Assembly: GCF_026107515.2 (NCBI RefSeq)
Contig: NZ_JAPCHW010000017.1
Coordinates: 1-64,000, forward strand
Length of the DNA: 64,000 bases
Source of the DNA: Glutamicibacter sp. MNS18
GTDB lineage: Bacteria > Actinomycetota > Actinomycetes > Actinomycetales > Micrococcaceae
Direction: 5' to 3'
The stretch's first letter is position 1; each line of letters starts with the position of its first letter. Made by a program: the position numbers and the translations under genes. The notes under the pieces are model-generated. The model did not search any database, was not told where the DNA came from, and saw only the letters and a list, made by a program, of their open reading frames with translations. Shown here piece after piece: positions 34,440 through 43,358 of the stretch.

Positions 34440-37400
34440 GTGTCAGTCACGAGTCATACCCCATCCCACGTCCCGCCGGCCTTGGCCGCCGACGGGACCC
34501 CGCTCGTCCAGCCCGCCGACCTGGCCCAAGAGGTCATCGCCCTGGTCCGCCGCTGGCTGACCGAAGCGGCCAAACACCCCACCGACGCCTCCGCCGCCCG
34601 GCTGGCCGGTGTGCTCAAGGACCCGCATGGGCTGGACTTCACCGTCGGCTTCGTCGACGGGGTCATCCGGCCCGAGGACCTGAAGGTCGCCGCGCAGAAC
34701 CTGAAGACCCTGGCCCCGAAGGTGCCCGGCTTCCTGCCGTGGTACATGCGCAAGGCCGTGGCCCTGGGCGGTGTGATGGCCCCGGTTCTGCCCGGTGTCG
34801 TGGTGCCGATCGCTCGCCGGGTGCTGCGTGAAATGGTCGGGCACCTGATCATCGATGCCAGCGACTCGAAACTGGGTGGCGCGATCTCCAAGGTCAAGCG
34901 CGAGGGCGTGAACCTGAACGTGAACCTGCTCGGCGAGTACATCCTCGGCGAGGGTGAAGCGGCCCGGCGCATCGCCGGCACGCAGAAGCTGCTGGCCCGC
35001 GATGACGTGGACTACGTCTCGATCAAGGTCTCCTCGACCGTCGCCCCGCACAACCATTGGGCGTTCGATGAAGCCGTGGAGAACATCATCTCCAAGCTGC
35101 GCCCGCTCTATGCGATGGCCAACCAGGGGCCACAGAAGAAGTTCATCAACCTGGACATGGAGGAGTACAAGGACCTGGAGTTGACCATCGCGGTCTTCAC
35201 CAAGCTGCTGTCCCTGGACGAGTTCAAGGACCTGCCGGCCGGCATCGTGCTGCAGGCCTACCTGCCCGACGCCCTCGGCGCGATGATGCAGTTGCAGGAA
35301 TTCGCCGCCGCCCGCGTGGCCGACGGGGGAGCACCGATCAAGGTGCGTGTGGTCAAGGGCGCGAACCTGCCGATGGAAACCATGGAAGCCGATATCCACG
35401 GGTGGCCCCTGGCGACCTGGCACACCAAGCAGGATTCGGACACCAGCTACAAGGCCGTCCTGGAATACGCGCTGCGTCCGGACCATGTGCGGAACGTGCG
35501 CATCGGCGTGGCCGGGCACAACCTCTTCGACATCGCGCTGTCCTGGCTGCTGGCCAAGTCCCGCGGCGTGGAATCGGGGATCGAATTCGAAATGCTGCTG
35601 GGTATGGCCACCGGCCAGGCCGAGGCGGTGCGCCGCGATGTGGGCGAGCTGCTGCTCTACACCCCGGTGGTGCACCCGGACGAGTTCGATGTGGCCATCG
35701 CCTACCTGATCCGCCGACTGGAGGAAGGCGCCAGCCAGGAGAACTTCATGTCCGCGGTCTTCGAACTGGACAAGAACCAGGAGCTGTTCGAACGCGAAAC
35801 CAACCGTTTCCTGGCCTCCCTCGAAGCGCTGACCGACCAGGTACCGGCCCCGCACCGGGTACAGGACCGGAACGTATCCGTGCCCGGGCTGGAAGCGACG
35901 GTTGCCGGGTTCGCCGACGGATCCACCACGTTCTTCAACACCCCGGACACCGATCCGGACCTGGCCGCCAACCGCGCCTGGGGCCGCGAGATCCTGGCGA
36001 AGATGCAGGACTCCTCCCTGGGCAAGGACCTGGTCTCCTCGCACACCATCACCTCCTCCGCCGAACTGGATGAGGCCATCGCCATGGGCGTGGATGCCGC
36101 GGCCGGCTGGCAGGAACTGGGATCGGCCAAGCGCGCCACGATCCTGCACACCGCCGGGTTGCTTTTCGAGGAACGCCGCGCCACCATGCTCGAAGTGCTG
36201 GGCTCCGAATGCGGCAAGACCATCGACCAGGGCGATGTGGAAGTCTCCGAGGCGATCGACTTCGCTCACTACTACGCCGAACAGGGCCGCGCCCTGGACC
36301 AGGTGGACGGCGCGGACTTCGTGCCCTCGAAGCTGACCGCGGTCACCCCGCCCTGGAACTTCCCGATGGCCATCCCGGCCGGGTCCACCCTCTCGGCCCT
36401 GGCCGCCGGCTCGGCCGTCATCATCAAGCCCGCCGGGCAGGCCGCCCGCATCGGCGCGGTCATGGTCCAGGCCTTGTGGGATGCCGGGGTTCCCAAGGAC
36501 GTGCTGCAGCTGGTCTTTGTCGGCGAGCGTGAACTGGGCCGACAGCTGGTCTCCGACCAGCGCGTGGACCGGCTGATCCTCACCGGCGGCTACGAGACCG
36601 CCGAACTGTTCCGCTCCTTCCGCAAGGACCTGCCATTGCTGGCTGAGACTTCCGGCAAGAACGCCATCATCGTCACCCCGCACGCCGACCTCGATCTGGC
36701 GGCCCGCGATGTGGTGGCCTCCGCCTTCGGCCACGCCGGGCAGAAGTGCTCGGCCGCCTCGCTGGTGGTGTTGGTCGGATCCGTGGCCGAGTCGCGGCGC
36801 TTCAACAGCCAGCTGATCGACGCGGTGAAGTCGCTGCGCGTGGGCTACCCGTGGAACCCCGAGGCCCAGATGGGGCCGTTGATCGGGGAACCGGGCGAGA
36901 AGCTGGCCCGCGGGTTGACTACGTTGGGGGCTGGCGAACGCTGGGCCCTGGAACCGAAGCAGCTCGATGACTCGGGCAAGCTGTACTCCCCGGGGGTGCG
37001 CTACGGGGTCAAGCGCGGCAGTGAATATCACCTGACCGAATACTTCGGCCCGATCCTGGGCGTGATGACCGCCGACACCCTGGAACAAGCGGTCGCGATC
37101 GTCAACGAGATCGACTACGGGCTGACCAGCGGCCTGCACTCGCTGGATGCCGACGAGCTGGATTACTGGCTGCAGAACATCCAGGCCGGCAACATCTATG
37201 TGAACCGCGGGATCACCGGGGCGATCGTGCAACGCCAGCCGTTCGGCGGCTGGAAGAAGTCGGCGATCGGTGCAGGTACCAAGGCCGGTGGCCCGAACTA
37301 CCTGATCGGCATGGGCGCCTGGAACGACGCTCCGGTACGGGACACCGCGCCACTGTCCACTTTCGACACGCGGCTGGTGAACACCGCGGGGCTTTCTGAA

Positions 37401-37961
37401 ACCGACGCGCAGTGGCTCACCGCGGCCCTGGGCAGCGACAAGCTGTGGTGGAACACCGAGTTCAACCAGGCCAAGGACCGTTCGGGCCTGATCTCCGAAC
37501 GCAACATCCTGCGCTACCTGCCGGTGGATGTCACCGTCCGTTATGAAGCCGCCACCAGCGGCCACGGCATCGCCGAGGGACTGCGTGTGGTCGCCGCCGG
37601 TGTCGCCGCCGGGTCCCGGGTGGTCTTCTCCTGCGCGGCCGAACTGCCACGCGGGGTACGCAACCTGTTGGCGGAGCATTCGGTGACAGTGGTGCAGGAG
37701 GATGCCGCAGGATTCGCCAACCGTGCCGCCCGCCTGGCCGCCCAGCGCGGCCCGCAGTCCTCGGCCCGGATCCGCCTGATCGGCGGTTCGGTTGCGGAGG
37801 TGGCCGAGGCGACCAACGGCAAGCCGGATGTGGCGATCTACGCCTCGCCGGTCACCGGTGCCGGACGGGTGGAGCTGCTGCCATTCGTCCATGAGCAGGC
37901 CGTGTCGATCACCGCGCACCGTTTCGGTACGCCCAACCAGTTGAGCAACGAGCTGATCTAG
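34440..37961 (+). CDS. putA: Bifunctional proline dehydrogenase / P5C dehydrogenase
   Basis: 1173 aa from the GTG at 34440, chosen because GGAAAGG sits 6 bases upstream; an earlier TTG lacks a site. The N-terminal half is the FAD proline dehydrogenase barrel (about 30-480: YVSIKVSST, EEYKDLELTIAVF, KVRVVKGANLPME). The C-terminal half is an aldehyde dehydrogenase (about 515-1000) with general base Glu736 (LAETSGKN) and catalytic Cys770 (HAGQKCSAAS). A C-terminal region of about 150 residues follows. There is no N-terminal ribbon-helix-helix domain, so this protein is not its own repressor. It converts proline to glutamate in two steps with channelling. Confidence 0.96.
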   Translation: MSVTSHTPSHVPPALAADGTPLVQPADLAQEVIALVRRWLTEAAKHPTDASAARLAGVLKDPHGLDFTVGFVDGVIRPEDLKVAAQNLKTLAPKVPGFLPWYMRKAVALGGVMAPVLPGVVVPIARRVLREMVGHLIIDASDSKLGGAISKVKREGVNLNVNLLGEYILGEGEAARRIAGTQKLLARDDVDYVSIKVSSTVAPHNHWAFDEAVENIISKLRPLYAMANQGPQKKFINLDMEEYKDLELTIAVFTKLLSLDEFKDLPAGIVLQAYLPDALGAMMQLQEFAAARVADGGAPIKVRVVKGANLPMETMEADIHGWPLATWHTKQDSDTSYKAVLEYALRPDHVRNVRIGVAGHNLFDIALSWLLAKSRGVESGIEFEMLLGMATGQAEAVRRDVGELLLYTPVVHPDEFDVAIAYLIRRLEEGASQENFMSAVFELDKNQELFERETNRFLASLEALTDQVPAPHRVQDRNVSVPGLEATVAGFADGSTTFFNTPDTDPDLAANRAWGREILAKMQDSSLGKDLVSSHTITSSAELDEAIAMGVDAAAGWQELGSAKRATILHTAGLLFEERRATMLEVLGSECGKTIDQGDVEVSEAIDFAHYYAEQGRALDQVDGADFVPSKLTAVTPPWNFPMAIPAGSTLSALAAGSAVIIKPAGQAARIGAVMVQALWDAGVPKDVLQLVFVGERELGRQLVSDQRVDRLILTGGYETAELFRSFRKDLPLLAETSGKNAIIVTPHADLDLAARDVVASAFGHAGQKCSAASLVVLVGSVAESRRFNSQLIDAVKSLRVGYPWNPEAQMGPLIGEPGEKLARGLTTLGAGERWALEPKQLDDSGKLYSPGVRYGVKRGSEYHLTEYFGPILGVMTADTLEQAVAIVNEIDYGLTSGLHSLDADELDYWLQNIQAGNIYVNRGITGAIVQRQPFGGWKKSAIGAGTKAGGPNYLIGMGAWNDAPVRDTAPLSTFDTRLVNTAGLSETDAQWLTAALGSDKLWWNTEFNQAKDRSGLISERNILRYLPVDVTVRYEAATSGHGIAEGLRVVAAGVAAGSRVVFSCAAELPRGVRNLLAEHSVTVVQEDAAGFANRAARLAAQRGPQSSARIRLIGGSVAEVAEATNGKPDVAIYASPVTGAGRVELLPFVHEQAVSITAHRFGTPNQLSNELI

Positions 37962-38018
37962 CTTCCTGCCCGGCAGTCCTGCGAACAACCGGCTGCCGGA
38001 GGGCTGGAACATAGGCTG

Positions 38019-38058
38019 CGCACCCGATATGCCCCCTGCAGGGGGCATATCGGGTGCG
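38019..38058. repeat. Perfect 40-bp palindrome upstream of the second LysR gene
   Basis: The two 20-bp arms meet at 38038/38039 with no mismatch and no spacer, centred on CTGCAG; the inner sequence reads GATATGCCCCCTG and its mirror. It begins 57 bp after the putA stop and ends 54 bp before the LysR ATG at 38113. No T-run follows, so it is either a strong hairpin ending the putA message or an operator. The LysR core pattern T-N11-A can be placed on it. A perfect match of this length is not expected by chance. Confidence 0.85.
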
Positions 38059-38112
38059 TCTGCGTTTAACGCCGGGGGAGCTGGCTGCGGGCGGACCGAT
38101 AGGATATGCGAC

Positions 38113-39027
38113 ATGGCGCGAACCTTTACCCTGATCCAATTGCGGTACTTCATGGAAGTGGCGCGCCTGGAGAACATGCGGGCCGCGGCCCAGTCGCTCA
38201 ACGTCACCCAGTCCACGCTGTCCGCGGCGGTGAGCCAGCTGGAAAACGACTTGTCCGTCGTGCTTTTCCGGCGCCTTGCCAGCCGTGGGCTGCGGTTGAC
38301 CGACGACGGCAAGAGGTTGCTGGCCGGTGCCCGGTCATTGTTGGAAGACGCCGAACTGCTGCATTCGAGGGTCAGCGGCGAGGCGCAGGGACTCACCGGC
38401 CGCTTGCGGGTAGGGATTTTTGCGCCGATTGCGCCATTTGTCGCACCCCGGCTGCTGCAGGGGTTCGCCGAAGCGTATCCGGGCATCTCGCTGACCTTCA
38501 TCGAAGGGACACAACGGGAAGTGCTGGACTCCCTGCAACGTGGGGAATGCGAAATCGCGCTGATGTACGACCTCGGTGTCGGCGCCGAATTCTCGATGCA
38601 GCCGGTGGAACGCATCGGCGCCCACGTGATCCTCGCGCAGGATCATCCGCTGGCGGATTCCGGCAAGCCGCTGCACCTGGCCCAATTGCAGGGCGAACCC
38701 TTTGTGCTGCTGGACCAGGAGTACTCCCGCGAATACTTTCTGCGCCTGTTCAGTTCGCTGGGGCTGACACCGAACACCAGATACTGGGTTTCCGGGTACG
38801 AAACGGTGCGGTCCTATGTGGCCATGGGGTTGGGCTACTCGATCCTGAACCGGCGTTTGGACAACGACATGACCTACACCGGCCTGCCGGTGGTACGTGT
38901 CGCGATTGCCGATCCGGTCCAACCCATCGACATAGTCGTGGTGCACCCCAGTGACCTGCCCATGGGGCGCAAAGCCCAGGCCTTTGCGCGATTTACCGCC
39001 GGGGCACTGAGCGGGCTCGATGGCTAA
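38113..39027 (+). CDS. LysR-family transcriptional regulator of the amidase operon (putative)
   Basis: 304 aa from the ATG at 38113, with AGGAT 7 bases upstream; the longer frame would begin inside the palindrome. The HTH is at about 5-62 (LIQLRYFMEVARLENMRAAAQSLNVTQSTLSAAVSQLENDL) and the effector domain at 90-295 (GRLRVGIFAPIAPFVAPRLL). It resembles the CynR/CbbR-like branch that controls neighbouring catabolic genes. The three genes downstream on the same strand are its likely targets. Confidence 0.9.
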   Translation: MARTFTLIQLRYFMEVARLENMRAAAQSLNVTQSTLSAAVSQLENDLSVVLFRRLASRGLRLTDDGKRLLAGARSLLEDAELLHSRVSGEAQGLTGRLRVGIFAPIAPFVAPRLLQGFAEAYPGISLTFIEGTQREVLDSLQRGECEIALMYDLGVGAEFSMQPVERIGAHVILAQDHPLADSGKPLHLAQLQGEPFVLLDQEYSREYFLRLFSSLGLTPNTRYWVSGYETVRSYVAMGLGYSILNRRLDNDMTYTGLPVVRVAIADPVQPIDIVVVHPSDLPMGRKAQAFARFTAGALSGLDG

Positions 39028-39169
39028 TGATCGGAGAAACCGATCACTGTGAGCGGAGAATTCCGTTGGACGCTGTGGTGCAGCTCACGCCATGCTGGTT
39101 CTGAAGCACATCGGCATCGGCCGCTTCCCGCCCAAGACGTGAGGGCGGCCATCGAAAGAAGGCAACCAC
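39028..39169 (+). promoter_or_regulatory. Spacer before the MHS permease gene
   Basis: 142 bp with no gene. GAAAGAAGG lies about 8-15 bases before the GTG at 39170. No clear dyad or -10/-35 pair was seen. The operon may be read from here or from the LysR promoter. Confidence 0.25.
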
Positions 39170-40531
39170 GTGACCATCAGCAAGAGCACCTCCGAACCAG
39201 AGACCAGGCAGGAACAACCAGCGGGCAAGGCGAAAGCCACCGGCATGCAGCGCCGGGTACTTGCCGGGGGCAGTGTCGGCCAATTCATTGAGTTCTACGA
39301 CTTCACCCTGTACGGATTATCCGCTGTCACTCTCTCGCAGCTGTTCTTCCCGTCGGGGAGCACCATGGCCGGATTGCTGGCGACCTTCGCCACCTTCGGT
39401 GTGGCATTCCTGATTCGCCCGTTGGGAGGCGTGTTCTTCGGTGCGCTGGGTGACCGGATCGGGCGGCGCAAGGTCCTGTTCATCACCCTGATGACCATCG
39501 GCCTCGCCACCTTCGGCATCGGACTGTTGCCTACCTACGCGCAGATCGGCGCCCTCGCCCCGATGCTCCTGGTGCTCTGCCGGCTGGCGCAGGGATTCTC
39601 CGCGGGAGGCGAATCGGTGGGCGCTCCGGCGTTCGTCTTTGAGCACGCACCATTGGACCGCCGCGGTTTCTGGTTGAATATCACCTTGGCCGCCACCGCT
39701 CTGCCATCGGTCTTCGGCGGCACACTGATCCTGGTGCTCTCTTCAACGATGAGCAGCGAGGACTTTTCCTCCTATGGCTGGCGTATCCCGTTCCTGCTGG
39801 CCTTGCCGATGGCCTTCTTCGGGTTGTGGATTCGGGCCAAGACCGAGGAGTCCGAGGTCTTCAAGGAGGTCCTGCGCAAGAACGAGCACAAGGAATACAG
39901 TCCCTTGCGAGAGGCCTTGGCCGAGAACAAGCTGCGCATGGTCCAGGTGATCTTCGTGATGGCGCTGACCGCCATGGGGTTCTATTTCCTTTCCGGGTAT
40001 TTCGTCTCCTATGTGGAGGTGTCAGGCAACCTGAGCCGGGAACAGTCACTGCTGGCCAATGCGGTCGCGATGGCCTGTTATGCACTGCTGTTGCCGTTGG
40101 GTGGCAAACTCAGCGACCGCTATGGGCGCAAGACCATGCTGATTGCCGGTTCGGCGCTGCTGGCGCTGCTCAGCATGCCGTGCTTCTGGCTGGTGACCAG
40201 TGGGTCGTTGCCACTGGCCATCGCCGGTCAGCTGCTCTTCGTGGTTCCGATGTGCGTCTATGGTGGCGGCTGCTACACCTTCTTCGTGGAAATCTTCCAG
40301 ACCAAGACCCGCTTCACCTCCTCTGCGATCAGCTACAACGTTGCCTACGCCCTGTTCGGCGGTACCGCACCGTTCATCGGCACCATGCTGGTCAGCGCGA
40401 CCGGTGTCGCCATGATCCCGGGGGTCTATATGGCCGTGGCGGCCGCTGTGGTCTTCTGCCTGCTGGTTTTCACCCCGGTCCCCGAGACCCACCCGATCCT
40501 GGGTTCCCAGAACCGGGTCCGGTTTCCCTAG
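39170..40531 (+). CDS. MFS transporter, metabolite:H+ symporter (MHS) family
   Basis: 453 aa starting with GTG (AAGG 8 bases upstream). Twelve hydrophobic helices. The MHS/ShiA-KgtP group signatures are present: GQFIEFYDFTLYGLSA in helix 1, FLIRPLGGVFFGALGDRIGRRK between helices 2 and 3, and GFSAGGESVGAPAFVFEHAP. It imports a carboxylate-type solute with protons. The two amide hydrolases downstream suggest the cargo is an N-carbamoyl acid, ureide or amide. Confidence 0.92.
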   Translation: MTISKSTSEPETRQEQPAGKAKATGMQRRVLAGGSVGQFIEFYDFTLYGLSAVTLSQLFFPSGSTMAGLLATFATFGVAFLIRPLGGVFFGALGDRIGRRKVLFITLMTIGLATFGIGLLPTYAQIGALAPMLLVLCRLAQGFSAGGESVGAPAFVFEHAPLDRRGFWLNITLAATALPSVFGGTLILVLSSTMSSEDFSSYGWRIPFLLALPMAFFGLWIRAKTEESEVFKEVLRKNEHKEYSPLREALAENKLRMVQVIFVMALTAMGFYFLSGYFVSYVEVSGNLSREQSLLANAVAMACYALLLPLGGKLSDRYGRKTMLIAGSALLALLSMPCFWLVTSGSLPLAIAGQLLFVVPMCVYGGGCYTFFVEIFQTKTRFTSSAISYNVAYALFGGTAPFIGTMLVSATGVAMIPGVYMAVAAAVVFCLLVFTPVPETHPILGSQNRVRFP

Positions 40532-40582
40532 GGCAACGCCTCCCTTTGACCGATTTCCCTCATAATGCTTGAAAGGCATCTC

Positions 40583-41860
40583 ATGGATAACGACTTCCTC
40601 ACCGATTTCCACCACGTCGCGACCTTTGGCGCAACCAAGAACAATGGTGTGGATCGCCAGGCGGCAACCGCCGAAGACAAGCTCAGCCGCGACTGGTTCT
40701 CCCGCTTTACCCGCGAGCAGGGGTGGCAGCTGCGCACCGATTCGATCGGCAACATGTTTGCGCTCAATGAGCTGGTACCCGGTGCACCATATATCCTGCT
40801 CGGCTCCCATCTGGATTCGCAGCCGCTGGGAGGAAGATTCGATGGAGCCTACGGGGTGATCGCCGGGCTCCATGCCGCCAAGCGGATCGGGCACCAATTG
40901 ACCGAGACCGGAGTGCAGCCCCGGTACAACATCGGCGTGGTGAACTGGTTCAACGAGGAAGGCGGCCGTTTTGCCCCCTCGATCATGGGCTCTTCGGTAT
41001 TCGCCGGCCTGATGGAACGGGACCGGATGCTGCAGGTGCAGGATCTGGAAGGAACCAGTGTGGCCCAGGCGCTGGACGCCATCGGGTATCTGGGTAGCGA
41101 TCCGGGGCCCGAGGTGGCCGGATACGCCGAGATACACATCGAACAGGGCCGCATCCTTGAACGCGAGGGCATCGACCTGGGGGCGGTGGACTACTCGTGG
41201 TACACCCAGAAGCTCGATGTGGAGGTCCTGGGTGAGCAGTCACATACCGGGGCGACGGCGATGGCCGATCGTCACGATGCGCTGGTGGCCGCCAGCAAGG
41301 TGATCCTCAAGGTCCACGACGTGGTGGCAGGATTCGAGCCGGAAAGCATCGTCTCCTCGGTGGGCCGGATGACCCTGGAACCCAATTCCCCGATCGTGGT
41401 GGCCCGACGGGTGCATCTGGTGGCCGATTTGCGGGCCGTGGACCGGGAAACCGTGGTCGAAGCCCGACGGGTATTGCTGGAGCAAATCGCGGAGATTGCC
41501 AAGGAACATGAAATCCGCATCCTCGTTAACGACTTTGATGTGCGCGACATCCAGTACTATCCCGAAGCCGGGTTGGAACTGGTTGAAAAGGTCGGGGCCG
41601 ATCTGGGGGTCTCCGTACGCCGGATCCGCACTATGGCCGGCCATGATTCGGTCGCCATGAACCGCATCGCCCCCACCGTCATGATGTTCATCCCGTCGGT
41701 CGACGGTGTCAGCCACTGTGAACGCGAGTTCAGCACGGACCGTGACATGCTCACCGGGTTGCGCGCCCTGAGCGAGGTCGGTTACCGGATGGTGTGCGGG
41801 GCGCTGACAGCGGATGTCGCCGAGTCCGGTACCCGTGACGAGGAAAGCCTGGTGCTCTGA
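40583..41860 (+). CDS. Zinc-dependent N-carbamoyl amidase / allantoate amidohydrolase-like (hydantoinase/carbamoylase family)
   Basis: 425 aa from the ATG at 40583, with GAAAGG 7 bases upstream. Bimetal-site residues are His76 (GSHLDSQP), Asp87 (GGRFDGAYG), Glu125/Glu126 (NEEGGRF) and His185 (EIHIEQGR). A C-terminal GHDSVAMNRIAPTVMMF contributes the last ligand. SHTGATAMADRHDAL belongs to the lid domain. Relatives hydrolyse N-carbamoyl amino acids, ureidopropionate or allantoate. Its stop shares one base with the amidase start. The specific substrate is not readable. Confidence 0.92.
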   Translation: MDNDFLTDFHHVATFGATKNNGVDRQAATAEDKLSRDWFSRFTREQGWQLRTDSIGNMFALNELVPGAPYILLGSHLDSQPLGGRFDGAYGVIAGLHAAKRIGHQLTETGVQPRYNIGVVNWFNEEGGRFAPSIMGSSVFAGLMERDRMLQVQDLEGTSVAQALDAIGYLGSDPGPEVAGYAEIHIEQGRILEREGIDLGAVDYSWYTQKLDVEVLGEQSHTGATAMADRHDALVAASKVILKVHDVVAGFEPESIVSSVGRMTLEPNSPIVVARRVHLVADLRAVDRETVVEARRVLLEQIAEIAKEHEIRILVNDFDVRDIQYYPEAGLELVEKVGADLGVSVRRIRTMAGHDSVAMNRIAPTVMMFIPSVDGVSHCEREFSTDRDMLTGLRALSEVGYRMVCGALTADVAESGTRDEESLVL

Positions 41861-43326
41861 TGGAACAGGACATCGCCTACCTGGATGCAGTTGCGCAACG
41901 TGAAGCCTTCGTCCATGGGGAACTGGCCCCGAGCGAGGTGCTGGAGGCCCAACTGCAGCGAATCGAGGACTATGACCAGGGCCATGAAGGGATTGGTGCG
42001 ATCACCGAGGTCCTGCAGGAATCCGCCCGGAAGCAGGCACGGAGCGCCGACGACCGTTATGCCCGGGCCCGGGCGCACGGCACCGAGCTGCCGGCCCTGT
42101 TGGGGATTACGGTGGCGACCAAGGAAAAGCACGGCCTGGCCGGGTTAAGCCTCAGCCAGGGGCTAATGGCGCAGAAAGGCGTTGTGGCCCAGGCGAACCA
42201 CCCGGTGGTGGACAGGCTCCTGGCGGCCGGCGCGATCATCCACACACGCACTACAAGTCCCGAATTCAGCTGCGCCACGGTCACCCACTCACCCATCTGG
42301 GGTGTCACCCGGAACCCGTGGAACCGGCAGAAGTCCCCGGGCGGCTCCTCGGGCGGCTCCGGGGCGGCTCTAGCCGCTGGATTCACCACCTTGGCCACGG
42401 CCTCGGATATTGCCGGGTCAACGCGAATCCCCGCAGCCTTCACCGCAACGGTGGGATACAAGGCCCCGTACGGGCGTATTCCGGGAGCGGGGTACCTGTC
42501 CGCGGACTGGTATCGCGGAGATGGCCCGATGGCCCGTACCGTTGCCGACACCGCGCTACTGGCCTCGGTGATGAGCGGCGCACATCGCGAGGATGCCAAC
42601 TCGTGGGGAGATCATGGGCAGTCCCCGCTACCCCGGGAGTTGCCGGAGTTGCGCGGCATCCGATTCGGGGTAAGCACACGGTTAGGTGACTTTCCGGTCA
42701 CCGGGCCGGTCGCCCGTGCCCTGGAAACGGTGGTCAGCCGGTTGCATGCAGCAGGGGCCCGGGTGCAGGAAGTGGAACTACCGTGGAGCACCGACCAGGT
42801 GCGCGAGACCTTCATGGCGCATTTCGGCCAGATCCTGGCGCCCGCCATGCAGCAGGTCATCGGCGATTCGACGGCCGAACGTGCCGCGTACACCGACCAG
42901 TTCATCCAGGAGGCGCTGCGGGCCGGGCAACGGCACAGCTTGATCGACTCGCTGCAGATGGATGAACGGATGAATCGCGAACTGAACCGGGGCACGCAGG
43001 ACATCGACATCCTGTTGTGCCCGACGAACGCGGTGGATTGGCTTGAGGCCGACGGGGAGTACCTGCAGGGGCTGACGGTAGGGGATCGAACCCTGGAACA
43101 CTACTGGGAGGGTCATATGACCAGTCCGTTCAATATCTGCAACCAGCGTGCGGTGTTGAGCATCCCGGTGGGTGTAGGCGACGCGGGGGTTCCGATCGGC
43201 ATGCAGATCGTGGGCCAGCCACGGGATGAAACGACCGTGTTTTCCGCCGCAGCACACCTGGAAACCCTGCTGGGCTTCAGTGCCCGCGCCACCGATATGC
43301 CCCAGCTCCGGTCAGCTTCCCGATAG
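41860..43326 (+). CDS. Amidase-signature family amidase
   Basis: 488 aa. The Ser-cis-Ser-Lys machinery is visible: Lys88 (GITVATKEKHG), the glycine/serine segment SPGGSSGGSGAA at 159-170, and nucleophile Ser187 in DIAGSTRIPAAFTATVGYK. The usual GGS before the nucleophile is AGS here, a mild variant. It splits a primary or secondary amide, releasing ammonia or an amine. TGATG overlap with the carbamoylase shows coupling. Together with the permease it forms a three-step uptake and hydrolysis route. Confidence 0.92.
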   Translation: MEQDIAYLDAVAQREAFVHGELAPSEVLEAQLQRIEDYDQGHEGIGAITEVLQESARKQARSADDRYARARAHGTELPALLGITVATKEKHGLAGLSLSQGLMAQKGVVAQANHPVVDRLLAAGAIIHTRTTSPEFSCATVTHSPIWGVTRNPWNRQKSPGGSSGGSGAALAAGFTTLATASDIAGSTRIPAAFTATVGYKAPYGRIPGAGYLSADWYRGDGPMARTVADTALLASVMSGAHREDANSWGDHGQSPLPRELPELRGIRFGVSTRLGDFPVTGPVARALETVVSRLHAAGARVQEVELPWSTDQVRETFMAHFGQILAPAMQQVIGDSTAERAAYTDQFIQEALRAGQRHSLIDSLQMDERMNRELNRGTQDIDILLCPTNAVDWLEADGEYLQGLTVGDRTLEHYWEGHMTSPFNICNQRAVLSIPVGVGDAGVPIGMQIVGQPRDETTVFSAAAHLETLLGFSARATDMPQLRSASR

Positions 43327-43358
43327 CAGAGCGGTCGGCGGGCGATGGGGCCCGGAGG

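Noticed and set aside
34443-38615. Very long open frame (1390 codons) on the minus strand opposite putA
   Set aside because: It is the antisense image of a G+C-rich gene whose third-position bias removes stops. Its translation is low-complexity (Gly/His/Arg/Gln/Val-rich) with no domain, while putA on the other strand is complete.
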